From assembly GCA_017474705.1 (NCBI GenBank), contig JAFVHC010000313.1:1-6524 (forward strand): 6,524 bases of DNA, given 5' to 3'. A program made the translations under genes and the position numbers. Shown here one piece after another: positions 1-6,443 of this stretch. Positions within the stretch are counted from its first letter, which is position 1, and each line of letters starts with the position of its first letter. This DNA is from Bacillota bacterium. GTDB lineage: Bacteria > Bacillota > Clostridia > Lachnospirales > Bianqueaceae. The notes under the pieces were generated by a model. That model was not told where the DNA came from and did not search any database. It saw nothing but the letters and a program-made list of their open reading frames with translations.

Positions 1-332
1 AACATTGTTGCTGCGAGAACCGTCTTGGCATCGGTTTGAGAGCAGTGTAATTTCGTAGGGGTCTCAAACACGAGGAGGCCTATACTCAGGCGATGATCGG
101 TTTGAGAGCAGTGTAATTTCGTAGGGGTCTCAAACCATGAGAAACTGTGAGAATCTTGCGAGACGTTTGAGAGCAGTGTAATTTCGTAGGGGTCTCAAAC
201 CCGCGCCTTGGTACAGCTGCATCCAGTCCTGTTTGAGAGCAGTGTAATTTCGTAGGGGTCTCAAACCAGGGTGCGGCAACCGCTCAGGCCGTCACCGTTT
301 GAGAGCAGTGTAATTTCGTAGGGGTGTCAAAC
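1..332 (+). CRISPR. CRISPR array, trailer end, type II-like 36-bp repeats
   Basis: Four identical 36-bp repeats lie at 34-69, 100-135, 165-200 and 231-266, with a fifth, degenerate one at 297-332. Bases 1-3 (AAC) match the end of a further repeat cut by the window edge. Spacers are 4-33, 70-99, 136-164, 201-230 and 267-296: four of 30 bp and one of 29 bp, all different. Each intact repeat begins GTTTGAGAGC, has GTGTAATTTCGTAGGGG in the middle and ends TCTCAAAC, so its first and last 8 bases are exact inverted copies. The GTTTnAGAG start, 36-bp length and 30-bp spacers are typical of Cas9-associated (type II) arrays; this assignment is from repeat likeness only, since no cas gene or tracrRNA is visible. 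Degeneration of the rightmost repeat puts the leader on the left, so transcription should run left to right. Array identification is near certain; subtype is uncertain. Confidence 0.97.
297..332 (+). repeat. Degenerate terminal CRISPR repeat
   Basis: This last repeat differs from the other four by one base: G instead of C at 326, giving GTGTCAAAC in place of GTCTCAAAC. The change breaks one pair in the 8-bp terminal inverted repeat. Decay of the leader-distal repeat is a common feature of CRISPR arrays and is the main evidence here for array polarity. No further repeat is found after a 30-bp step from its end. Confidence 0.9.
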
Positions 333-376
333 TGACTTGCGCATGCATGGAGTGTTTTATTTGCGAGCACCATAAC

Positions 377-415
377 AAAAGCCAAGCTATCTTATCAAAA
401 GATAGCTTGGCTTTT
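377..415. terminator. Bidirectional intrinsic terminator between CRISPR array and GH3 gene
   Basis: A perfect 17-bp stem (377-393 pairing with 399-415) closes a 5-nt loop. The stem starts with AAAA and ends with TTTT, so a GC-containing hairpin is followed by a short U-tract on either strand. It lies 45 bp after the last CRISPR repeat and 24 bp after the stop of the minus-strand GH3 gene, the right place to end both convergent transcripts. The 44 bp between the array and the hairpin (333-376) show nothing recognisable. Confidence 0.85.
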
Positions 416-438
416 AATGTATATATATTAGACTTGAA

Positions 439-2844
439 TTACCCGATCTCTACTTCCGCGCAGAACTTCCTTTCTTTCCCCGGGATCCACTTGTCTTCCG
501 TGATGCGGAAGCTGCCTTCCAGCCGTATATCATCCGAGGAAGCGCCCACGCGTACATCGATCTCACCTTTCTCGATCTTCCAGCGCATGTCTTCGTCCGT
601 GAAGGCCATCAAGCTGGGGGCGACGATGAAGAAAACTGTCTTGGTCTCGCCGGGTTCCAAAGATACGCGGGCAAAGCCCTGCAGTTCCTGGTTCGGACGG
701 GTCATGGAAGCGTGGGGATCAGAAAGGTAGAGTTGTACGATCTCGGTGCCGGCGCGTTCGCCGGTATTTTTGATCTTGCAGGAGACAGTCACCGGACTGT
801 CTGGTGCAGTCTCAGATTTGTCAAGCTGCAGATCAGAGTAGGCGAACGAGGTGTAGGTCAGTCCATGACCGAAGGGGTAGCGCGGTTTGTGCGGGCAGTC
901 CACATAGTCCTGGAAACCGATGCTCATGGCCTGGTGCCAGGCGGAGCCGTTCAGATGATTGTAGTAGACCGGGATCTGACCGGCGTTGTATGCCACGGAG
1001 ACCGGCAGCCTGCCGGAAGGAGAGGTGCGGCCCAGCAGCACGTCAGTGATGACTTCAGCGGTGAAAGTCGCGGGGCTCCAGGCTTCCAGAATGGCGTTCA
1101 GGCACGCGTCCGCCGCATCGCTTGAAATCGGACGACCGTCGAAATGGATACCGATCATGGGCTTGCCCAGTGTGGCAGCGGCGCGGATGAAAGCTTCCTG
1201 CGCTTGCGGCAGATTGATGACAGTTGCATCGACGCCTTCGCCCATGGTGGCGATGGAACCGGTGCTGTACTTGCCGCCCAGGGTCAGGAGGACGATATCG
1301 GCTTTCGTGCACAGTTCCAGTGCTTCTTCAAAGCCGCTGTCATCCGCACCGAATTTAGGATAGCCGGCAGCGTGCAGGATCCGGGTGTCCGGCAGAGCTT
1401 CTTTCAGAACGTCCAACAGCGTGCGGGCATTCGGTTCCAGCTGCGTAAGGACTTCATAGAAACGCTCGGCTTCATCATCCTCCACGTAGGTACCGGGGAC
1501 ACGTTTAGCCTCGATCGCTTTCGCGTCTCCGCCGGCGCCGATGCCGGCCATGGAGTTGAGCGCGGATCTGGCGCTTTCGACCATGGAAATGTGCGTATAA
1601 CCACCAAAATAGTAACGAGCGTTGACAGCCTGCGGCCCGATGACAGCGATGGTCCTGGCGGAGCCATCCAACGGCAGAATGCCATCATTTTTCAGAAGGA
1701 CCAGGCCTTCTGCTGCGGACTGACGGGAAATAGCGTCATCTTCCGCATGATGGACCGTCTGCTCCAGTGCCTCACCGGTCAAAGCGAAGGGATGTTCAAA
1801 GAGACCCATGCGGAACTTCGCGGTCAAAATACGCAGTACCGCCTGATCCAGTATGGCAATGTCTGCCGTGCCGGTGGCAAAAGCTTCCTGCAGATCCGCG
1901 ATATAGCAAGCGGGCATGGGCAGCTCCACGTCCATACCGGCCTTCAATCCCATCAGACCGGTATCGGCTGCGGTCTCACCCACGCGCGTCACTTTGAAAG
2001 CATTGTCCAGCCCACCGTAGTCTGAAACGACCACGCCTTCGAATCCCATTTCACCTCGAAGGATGTCGGTAAGGAAATGTTTTGAGGTATGGATCGGACG
2101 GCCGCCGATGGAACCGTAGCAGGGCATGATGCCCTTCAATCCGCCATCATGGATCGCTGCCTGGAAAGACTTGCCATAGGTCTCCAACAGCAGATGATCA
2201 TCCCCCTGCACATCAGCACCGTGGATGCCGCCTTGGGAATTATGGAAGCCAAGAAAGTGTTTGGCGACGGATTCGGGCCTCAAGCCTGCGGTCTCGGTCT
2301 CCTGGATGCCTTTGGTGTAAGCCGTACCCATGGCAGCTGCCAGTGTCGGATCCTCACCATAGGGTTCTCCCTGGCGTCCCATGCGGGAATCGCGGGAAAT
2401 GTCCAGGACCGGAGCCAGGATCTGTGTGAACGCATAAGCAGCTTCCTGCCGGGAAACGATCTCGCCGATCTTTCGTTCCAATTCCGGATCGAAAGAAGAA
2501 CCCCGGGCGATGCCCGACGGGAAAGCGGTGGAGTCCTGGATGAACGCTCCGCACAGGCCTTCCATGTGAAAGACTGCGGGGATGTGGTGCGGACTGTTGT
2601 CCATGATGAGCTGCTGCAGTTGACGCTGCCAGGCGGCTGCAGATCCTTTGCTTTTTTCCTCACGGAAGAACAGGGTGCTGATCTGGCCGATGCCATGTTT
2701 CATGTAGGCAGCGATCTGATCCTCATATCCTTTGATCGCAAACATGCCGACGATCTGCGCCATCTTTTCTTCCAGAGAAAGATCATCAAGAAGCAGCCGG
2801 GCACGCTCCTCGGCGGAAAGCTTTGTATCCATATAAGGTTCCAT
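439..2844 (-). CDS. Glycoside hydrolase family 3 beta-glycosidase (beta-glucosidase/beta-xylosidase-like)
   Basis: Predicted cytoplasmic exo-acting beta-glycosidase that removes non-reducing-end sugars from beta-linked oligosaccharides or glycosides. The 801-aa protein has the full three-part architecture of large GH3 enzymes: a TIM-barrel-like domain (about 13-345), an alpha/beta sandwich (about 378-620) and a C-terminal fibronectin-III-like domain (about 670-778). Family motifs seen are FHMEGLCG (93-100), GRQGEPYGEDP (157-167), KHFLGF (195-200) and VVSDYGG (272-278). Asp275 in SDYGG is the expected nucleophile and Glu536 in MGEGVD the likely acid/base, by family pattern. YPFGHGLTYTSF (656-667) is the usual lead into the last domain. 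There is no signal peptide. The start is Met at 2844, because GGAGG lies 7 nt upstream; an in-frame ATG at 2850 is only 1 nt from it. The gene follows the symporter and hydrolase genes on the same strand but has its own promoter. GH3 membership is secure; glucose versus xylose specificity cannot be told. Confidence 0.95.
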   Translation of the reverse strand: MEPYMDTKLSAEERARLLLDDLSLEEKMAQIVGMFAIKGYEDQIAAYMKHGIGQISTLFFREEKSKGSAAAWQRQLQQLIMDNSPHHIPAVFHMEGLCGAFIQDSTAFPSGIARGSSFDPELERKIGEIVSRQEAAYAFTQILAPVLDISRDSRMGRQGEPYGEDPTLAAAMGTAYTKGIQETETAGLRPESVAKHFLGFHNSQGGIHGADVQGDDHLLLETYGKSFQAAIHDGGLKGIMPCYGSIGGRPIHTSKHFLTDILRGEMGFEGVVVSDYGGLDNAFKVTRVGETAADTGLMGLKAGMDVELPMPACYIADLQEAFATGTADIAILDQAVLRILTAKFRMGLFEHPFALTGEALEQTVHHAEDDAISRQSAAEGLVLLKNDGILPLDGSARTIAVIGPQAVNARYYFGGYTHISMVESARSALNSMAGIGAGGDAKAIEAKRVPGTYVEDDEAERFYEVLTQLEPNARTLLDVLKEALPDTRILHAAGYPKFGADDSGFEEALELCTKADIVLLTLGGKYSTGSIATMGEGVDATVINLPQAQEAFIRAAATLGKPMIGIHFDGRPISSDAADACLNAILEAWSPATFTAEVITDVLLGRTSPSGRLPVSVAYNAGQIPVYYNHLNGSAWHQAMSIGFQDYVDCPHKPRYPFGHGLTYTSFAYSDLQLDKSETAPDSPVTVSCKIKNTGERAGTEIVQLYLSDPHASMTRPNQELQGFARVSLEPGETKTVFFIVAPSLMAFTDEDMRWKIEKGEIDVRVGASSDDIRLEGSFRITEDKWIPGKERKFCAEVEIG

Positions 2845-2851
2845 ATGCATA

Positions 2852-2856
2852 CCTCC
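2852..2856 (-). promoter_or_regulatory. Ribosome binding site deciding the GH3 start
   Basis: GGAGG on the minus strand. It is 1 nt from the ATG at 2850 but 7 nt from the in-frame ATG at 2844. Normal Shine-Dalgarno spacing therefore supports the second ATG and removes two residues (Met-His) from the longest possible protein. Confidence 0.8.
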
Positions 2857-2871
2857 AGTATATTTGTATAT

Positions 2872-2900
2872 ATTATGACATAAGATCAGTACGAAAACAA
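2872..2900 (-). promoter_or_regulatory. Promoter of the GH3 gene (extended -10)
   Basis: On the minus strand TGTCATAAT (2880-2872) gives an extended -10 (TGn followed by CATAAT, 5 of 6 to consensus). TTGTTT (2900-2895) sits 17 bp upstream as a weak -35 (3 of 6). Transcription would start near 2865, about 20 nt before the start codon and just upstream of the ribosome binding site. The upstream gene ends in a hairpin terminator at 2903-2927, so a separate promoter here makes sense. Read by eye, not tested. Confidence 0.6.
2885..2900. promoter_or_regulatory. Possible catabolite-responsive (cre-like) operator
   Basis: On the plus strand ATCAGTACGAAAACAA fits the degenerate cre consensus WTGNNARCGNWWWCAW at 14 of 16 positions, including the central CG and the whole right half. 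The mismatches are C for G at 2887 and T for A at 2890, both in the left half. It overlaps the -35 of the GH3 promoter, where CcpA binding would repress. CcpA control of sugar enzymes is usual in Firmicutes, but a degenerate motif like this can arise by chance in AT-rich DNA. Confidence 0.3.
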
Positions 2901-2902
2901 GG

Positions 2903-2927
2903 AAGGATCCGCTTTGGGCGGATCCTT
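2903..2927 (-). terminator. Intrinsic terminator of the transporter-hydrolase operon
   Basis: A perfect 10-bp stem, AAGGATCCGC (2903-2912) pairing with GCGGATCCTT (2918-2927), closes a 5-nt loop. On the minus strand it is followed by CCTTGTTTTCG, a T-rich but interrupted tract. The stem begins inside the TAA stop (2928-2926) of the hydrolase gene. It should end or weaken transcription before the GH3 gene. The uneven U-tract may allow some read-through. Confidence 0.75.
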
Positions 2928-4956
2928 ATTCTGTGACCTCTACGCAGACGCGGTCGAGATTTTTGCACTGTGTAAAGATATCGGACAGATCACCCTGACG
3001 GTTGCTCTGTACTTTGATGCAGGGGTAGTAGAGCCCCGGCTTTGTGAAGATATGATCCGTCTCGACACGTACATGATCCTGGCCGGGCAGCAGGGCTTCG
3101 CCATGAGACCAGTCGTTGGTCCCTTCGTAATCCCAGGCGGCAAAGGTCACGGAGCCGGCACCCTCCGGTACTTCGATGCTTGCAGTGAAATGAACAGATG
3201 TGCCAGCTTTCACGGTGACTTTCCGGTTGACTTCGCCAAGCATCTCGGCATGGACCACCGGCTGCATGCCGCCGCGTTCTTTGGCAGTCTCCGGCAGGAG
3301 GACTTCGCCGTCGCGTACTGTATACTGCGTCGTAGGCAGAGGCTCGATGCCCTGTTCACACCAGGCAGCCACGTCCAGAAGAGCCTGATGCAGCGTGCCC
3401 ACATAGTCCACCAGATGCTGGGGATCTACGCTGAATTCGGCACGGTCGTCATGGATGCTGTTATCATGATAATACAGACGGAAATGATCCTTTTCATCGA
3501 TACCGCAGCGGGCAATGGCCTTACGGTACCAATCCCCATGCCAGGGGCAGGCACTCTCATCCAGCGTGGAGCACAGGCCGATCACCTTGCCATGGATGTT
3601 GCCACGGATCAGGATGCCGGCACCGCTCGTCGCGATCATCGGAGCGATCAGCATGGGCAGTTGCGCCGGGATCGGGGTACCATTCTCGTCACGGAACTGA
3701 TCATACACTTCGTAGGTCTCGTCCGGGACCTGATGGCGATGGAAGAATTGCATGGCGATGGCGTCGGAATTGTCCACCATGATCGTGTCACCGGCCTCCA
3801 GATCCTTGAATGGATTTTTGTTGGCAGCGCCCCCATTTTCCGGATGCAGGGTCAGCAGAGTGTCCTCGATCTCCGCGATATTGATCTCCGCGCCTTTGGC
3901 CTTCCCAGACAGGACCCGCAGCCGGCAGTGGAACTGGTAGGAGCCCTCCGGAAGCGCCTCTTTCATGCGGATCTTCGGCAGAGGTTCGCCGCCCAGCATC
4001 GTGTTGACCCAGCTGTTATCGACACTGGAAAAAGCTTCATCTTCCACGACCTTCTGCTCATAGATCACTTCGTCCACCGTGGTGATATGCTGCATCCGGT
4101 CACGGACCGCGTCGCTTGTGGGGTCTGCGCCTTCATAACCTTCCTTTTCCCAAAAATCCTTAAAATAGGTGGGGAAGAGGGCATACACCGTCGGTACTAG
4201 GACCATCAATGCACCATCCCCCATATAAGGATGGCAGAACCAGGCCTTCTTCGGGAATCCCATGGTGGTCGCTTCCTTCAGCGCTGCTTTCTGCAGCTCG
4301 TCCAGACCTTCATAGATATCTCCGGACCCGCCCGGCTCCATGGCAGCGGTCACTTTTTCAAGCCCGGCTTCTCCCAGCAGACGGACAGCATGCATGCGGG
4401 ACGCGAAGACGTTCGGCGCTGCCATCGGATTGGCCATGACGTAAGGTACGGCGCCGTCCCAGATCCCTTCTGTGGCTTCCATAGCCCCCATCGTTTTGAA
4501 TGAGCCGCCGGATCCACCGAAGATATAGCCATAAGGACGTTTCGCGGTGTGATACAGTTCTTCCGCGATCTTGCGGCTGTATTCAGCCGCTGCGGCACTG
4601 GACTTATACAGACGGGAAGGGTCATGACCGATCACGAATCCGCCTTGGTTGGAGACCACATAATAAGCGCCATGCCTCAGGCAGAAGGAGATCTTGTCAT
4701 CCTGTCCGCGCAGATGCTCGGATTCATGCTCATCCTCCGGTGCGGGCGATACATACTGAAAGAAACGGCCTTCATACTGATCTTCCATCGGAAAATAGAA
4801 GCAGAAGCGGACTTCGTTGGCCCCATCGAGGTCGGTCCCTTTGAAACCGCCGTGGAAGTAGTAGTGTTTCAGCGGCTGCTCACGGATCTCCTGTACGTCG
4901 ATGTACGGTTCCGCAAAGTAGGGATCATTCTTCGGATGATACAACGTCTGTTCCAT
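2926..4956 (-). CDS. Alpha/beta-hydrolase-like protein of unknown substrate, with C-terminal PKD-like domain
   Basis: A 676-aa protein with no signal peptide or membrane segment. IFGGSGGSFKT (145-155) reads as a nucleophile elbow (GxSxG) with Ser149 as the likely nucleophile. Later STLDESACPWHGDWYRKA (463-480) and FRLYYHDNSIHDD (492-504) are probable sites of the catalytic Asp (466) and His (502, or 497), in the usual Ser-Asp-His order. About 300 residues lie between elbow and acid, a large insertion or lid. The C-terminal part (about 580-676), with VKAGTSVHFTASI, FAAWDYEG and HIFTKPGLYYPCIKVQS, looks like a PKD/Ig-type beta-sandwich. I do not recognise a characterised relative; an esterase or another hydrolase acting on a plant-derived glycoside is only inference from the flanking symporter and GH3 genes. 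Start at 4956 is chosen because AAAGGA lies 8 nt upstream; the in-frame ATG at 4995 has no Shine-Dalgarno sequence. The start overlaps the transporter gene by 32 bp, suggesting translational coupling. Confidence 0.85.
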   Translation of the reverse strand: MEQTLYHPKNDPYFAEPYIDVQEIREQPLKHYYFHGGFKGTDLDGANEVRFCFYFPMEDQYEGRFFQYVSPAPEDEHESEHLRGQDDKISFCLRHGAYYVVSNQGGFVIGHDPSRLYKSSAAAAEYSRKIAEELYHTAKRPYGYIFGGSGGSFKTMGAMEATEGIWDGAVPYVMANPMAAPNVFASRMHAVRLLGEAGLEKVTAAMEPGGSGDIYEGLDELQKAALKEATTMGFPKKAWFCHPYMGDGALMVLVPTVYALFPTYFKDFWEKEGYEGADPTSDAVRDRMQHITTVDEVIYEQKVVEDEAFSSVDNSWVNTMLGGEPLPKIRMKEALPEGSYQFHCRLRVLSGKAKGAEINIAEIEDTLLTLHPENGGAANKNPFKDLEAGDTIMVDNSDAIAMQFFHRHQVPDETYEVYDQFRDENGTPIPAQLPMLIAPMIATSGAGILIRGNIHGKVIGLCSTLDESACPWHGDWYRKAIARCGIDEKDHFRLYYHDNSIHDDRAEFSVDPQHLVDYVGTLHQALLDVAAWCEQGIEPLPTTQYTVRDGEVLLPETAKERGGMQPVVHAEMLGEVNRKVTVKAGTSVHFTASIEVPEGAGSVTFAAWDYEGTNDWSHGEALLPGQDHVRVETDHIFTKPGLYYPCIKVQSNRQGDLSDIFTQCKNLDRVCVEVTE

Positions 4957-6310
4957 TTTCAGTATCCTTTCTGTTTTTGGCACGGTTTTCTTCATTCGTG
5001 CGGCGGATCTCGGGCATCAGTTTATCCAGTTTGTACAGGTGGAAGGCCAGGTAGACCAGAATGTACAGAGCGGCAGGGATCAAAGAGTAGAGCATGCGGA
5101 CCATGTTGATGGCGGATGCAGTCTGCACGGCAGCAGTCCCGTCATATCCGGCCAGACCCAGGAGAATGCCCAGAAGACCGGCGCCAAGGCCAGCACCCAG
5201 TTTCGTGGCAAATCCGTTGATGGCGCTTAAAGAACCCTCCAGGCGGAACATGCCTTTAGACTCATTATAATCGGCACAGTCGATGATCATCAAGCCCGAA
5301 AGCATGGAGATGGGCATGGATCCGGCACCGAACAGTACGGCGGCGACAGCCAGCAGGGCAAAATTGGATCCGGCGAAGTAATTGAGCACATAACCGGCGA
5401 TCATGACGAGCAGACCGATGCGGATGATGCGGGCAGTGGTCGTGCGCTTCAGGAACTGGGGCATGATGGCCATCAGCGGGATCGCGATGATCTGGACGGC
5501 GGAAAGGGCACCCATCAGGCCCACATTGCCGACGATGTCGGTGAAGTAATATACGTTGACACCCATGTTGGTGACGAGATTCATCATCAGGGTGGCCAGT
5601 GCGATGATGTAGATGAAGGGGTTGTTTTTCAGTACGGTGAAGACATCTTTGAGAGAAAGCTTTTCAGCACTCTTGCTGTCCACCAGGTTCGTTTCTTTGA
5701 TGAAGATGAAGCGCAGGAGACCGATCACCGTCATGGGTACCGCGAATGCGGCGATCAGCATGATCCAGCCGCCTTGAGATGTGGCGATCGCACCCATCAG
5801 CATCGGGAAAACGATGTTGAAGATGACGACCACGACCATCGGGATGATACCGCCGTAGGTCGAGAGGGAGACGTAGTGTTTCGGATCCGAGAAGGAGCGG
5901 ACCATGTACACCGTCTGGTTGGCGTTCAGGAAGGTCATGAAGATCGAGTTCGCGAAGGCGTACATGATGAAGATCCAGACGCATTTCAGTACTGTGCTCC
6001 AGGAAGCGGGGCAGAGGAACAAGGCCAGTGTCGCAGCCCAGAGGCCGATGACACAGAGCTCGTAGGGACGGCCGCGGCCGATCCTGGTATTGGTCTTATC
6101 CACGATGAATCCTGCGAAGATGTCGGTGACGCCGTCCAACAGTTTGCTGGCAAGCATCAAGGTGCCGACCATCAGCGGCGGGATGCCAAGAGTGTTGGTA
6201 CAAAAGATGGTCAGATATCCCATCACCATCAGGGCGACGCCGGTGGAGCCGCCGCGCAGCGACCAGGCCAAAAGTTTGCCAAAGGTCAGTTCTTTCTTGT
6301 TTTCAGACAT
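4925..6310 (-). CDS. GPH-family sugar:cation symporter (MelB-like MFS transporter)
   Basis: Integral membrane protein of 461 aa, predicted to import a glycoside or oligosaccharide together with Na+ or H+. About twelve hydrophobic segments can be traced (roughly 22-42, 45-70, 84-102, 107-128, 152-172, 181-204, 231-255, 265-285, 294-312, 316-344, 365-386 and 402-424), with both ends cytoplasmic in the family model. The family signature LLDGVTDIFAGFIVDKTNTR (57-76) followed by IGRGRPYEL (77-85) carries Asp59 and Asp63, the acidic pair in helix II that binds the coupling cation in melibiose-permease relatives. The second signature, IIDCADYNESKG (342-353), is also present. The C-terminal tail is hydrophilic and charged (about 428-461). 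Start at 6310: AAAGGAGA (6326-6319) lies 8 nt upstream. First gene of the minus-strand operon; the next gene starts within its last 32 bp. Family assignment is firm; the transported sugar is unknown. Confidence 0.93.
   Translation of the reverse strand: MSENKKELTFGKLLAWSLRGGSTGVALMVMGYLTIFCTNTLGIPPLMVGTLMLASKLLDGVTDIFAGFIVDKTNTRIGRGRPYELCVIGLWAATLALFLCPASWSTVLKCVWIFIMYAFANSIFMTFLNANQTVYMVRSFSDPKHYVSLSTYGGIIPMVVVVIFNIVFPMLMGAIATSQGGWIMLIAAFAVPMTVIGLLRFIFIKETNLVDSKSAEKLSLKDVFTVLKNNPFIYIIALATLMMNLVTNMGVNVYYFTDIVGNVGLMGALSAVQIIAIPLMAIMPQFLKRTTTARIIRIGLLVMIAGYVLNYFAGSNFALLAVAAVLFGAGSMPISMLSGLMIIDCADYNESKGMFRLEGSLSAINGFATKLGAGLGAGLLGILLGLAGYDGTAAVQTASAINMVRMLYSLIPAALYILVYLAFHLYKLDKLMPEIRRTNEENRAKNRKDTENGTDVVSSEE
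4965..4970 (-). promoter_or_regulatory. Ribosome binding site deciding the hydrolase start
   Basis: AAAGGA on the minus strand, 8 nt before the ATG at 4956 and lying inside the 3' end of the transporter gene. The in-frame ATG at 4995 is preceded by GATCCGCCGCACGA, with no Shine-Dalgarno sequence, so the 13 extra residues it would add are probably not translated. Confidence 0.7.
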
Positions 6311-6358
6311 GACTGCGTTCTCCTTTATTAAATTGTGTTACGAGGTTTGTTAGTTCTC

Positions 6359-6364
6359 ATTATA
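6359..6364 (-). promoter_or_regulatory. -10 element of the transporter operon promoter
   Basis: A perfect TATAAT on the minus strand, within CCGTATAATGAG, about 49 bp before the transporter start codon. No good -35 is seen 16-18 bp upstream (for example CAATAA at 17 bp), and there is no TG extension. A strong -10 without a -35 fits a promoter that depends on an activator, which would suit a divergently encoded regulator; this is inference. Confidence 0.5.
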
Positions 6365-6384
6365 CGGATTTTTGTTTGTAATTA

Positions 6385-6413
6385 TTGTATTATATTTTGG
6401 TATATAGTATAAT
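6385..6413 (+). promoter_or_regulatory. Promoter of the divergent rightward gene
   Basis: TTGTAT (6385-6390) and a perfect TATAAT (6408-6413) are separated by 17 bp. Transcription would begin near 6420, about 24 nt before the predicted start codon. It lies back-to-back with the transporter promoter in the 133-bp AT-rich gap (6311-6443). An inverted repeat TATAT/ATATA (6391-6395 and 6402-6406) lies between the two elements, but it is too simple to call an operator. Confidence 0.6.
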
Positions 6414-6443
6414 ATTATTATCAATTCGAAAAGGATGAAAAAG

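Noticed and set aside
100..135. -10-like TGTAAT inside each CRISPR repeat, suggesting promoters within repeats
   Set aside because: The element is in the middle of the repeat, not near its 3' end as in known repeat-borne promoters, and no -35 is seen.
333..376. Possible extra degenerate CRISPR repeat or small RNA after the array
   Set aside because: No match to the repeat near 362, where the next one would start, and no anti-repeat complementarity, so not a tracrRNA.
347..730. Plus-strand open frame of 127 codons after the CRISPR array
   Set aside because: It reads through the 17-bp terminator hairpin and then antisense to the GH3 3' end; no credible Shine-Dalgarno sequence.
1144..2025. Plus-strand open frame of 293 codons opposite the GH3 gene
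   Set aside because: Fully antisense to conserved GH3 domains, with no promoter, ribosome binding site or recognisable domain; a shadow frame.
2089..2883. Plus-strand open frame of 264 codons opposite the 5' part of the GH3 gene and its promoter
   Set aside because: Antisense to conserved GH3 sequence and runs into the GH3 promoter region; no independent coding evidence.
2914..4200. Long plus-strand open frame of 428 codons antisense to the hydrolase gene
   Set aside because: It lies almost wholly opposite a well-formed gene, starts inside the terminator loop, has no ribosome binding site or family motif, and looks like a mirror of codon bias.
5774..6331. Plus-strand open frame of 185 codons opposite the transporter gene, rich in Asp, Glu and His
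   Set aside because: The composition is what antisense reading of a hydrophobic transporter gives; it lies opposite a clear GPH symporter gene.
6331..6349. Possible cre site around the ACGAGG in the transporter leader
   Set aside because: The left half fails at key T and G positions and the right half lacks CA, so it does not fit the cre consensus.
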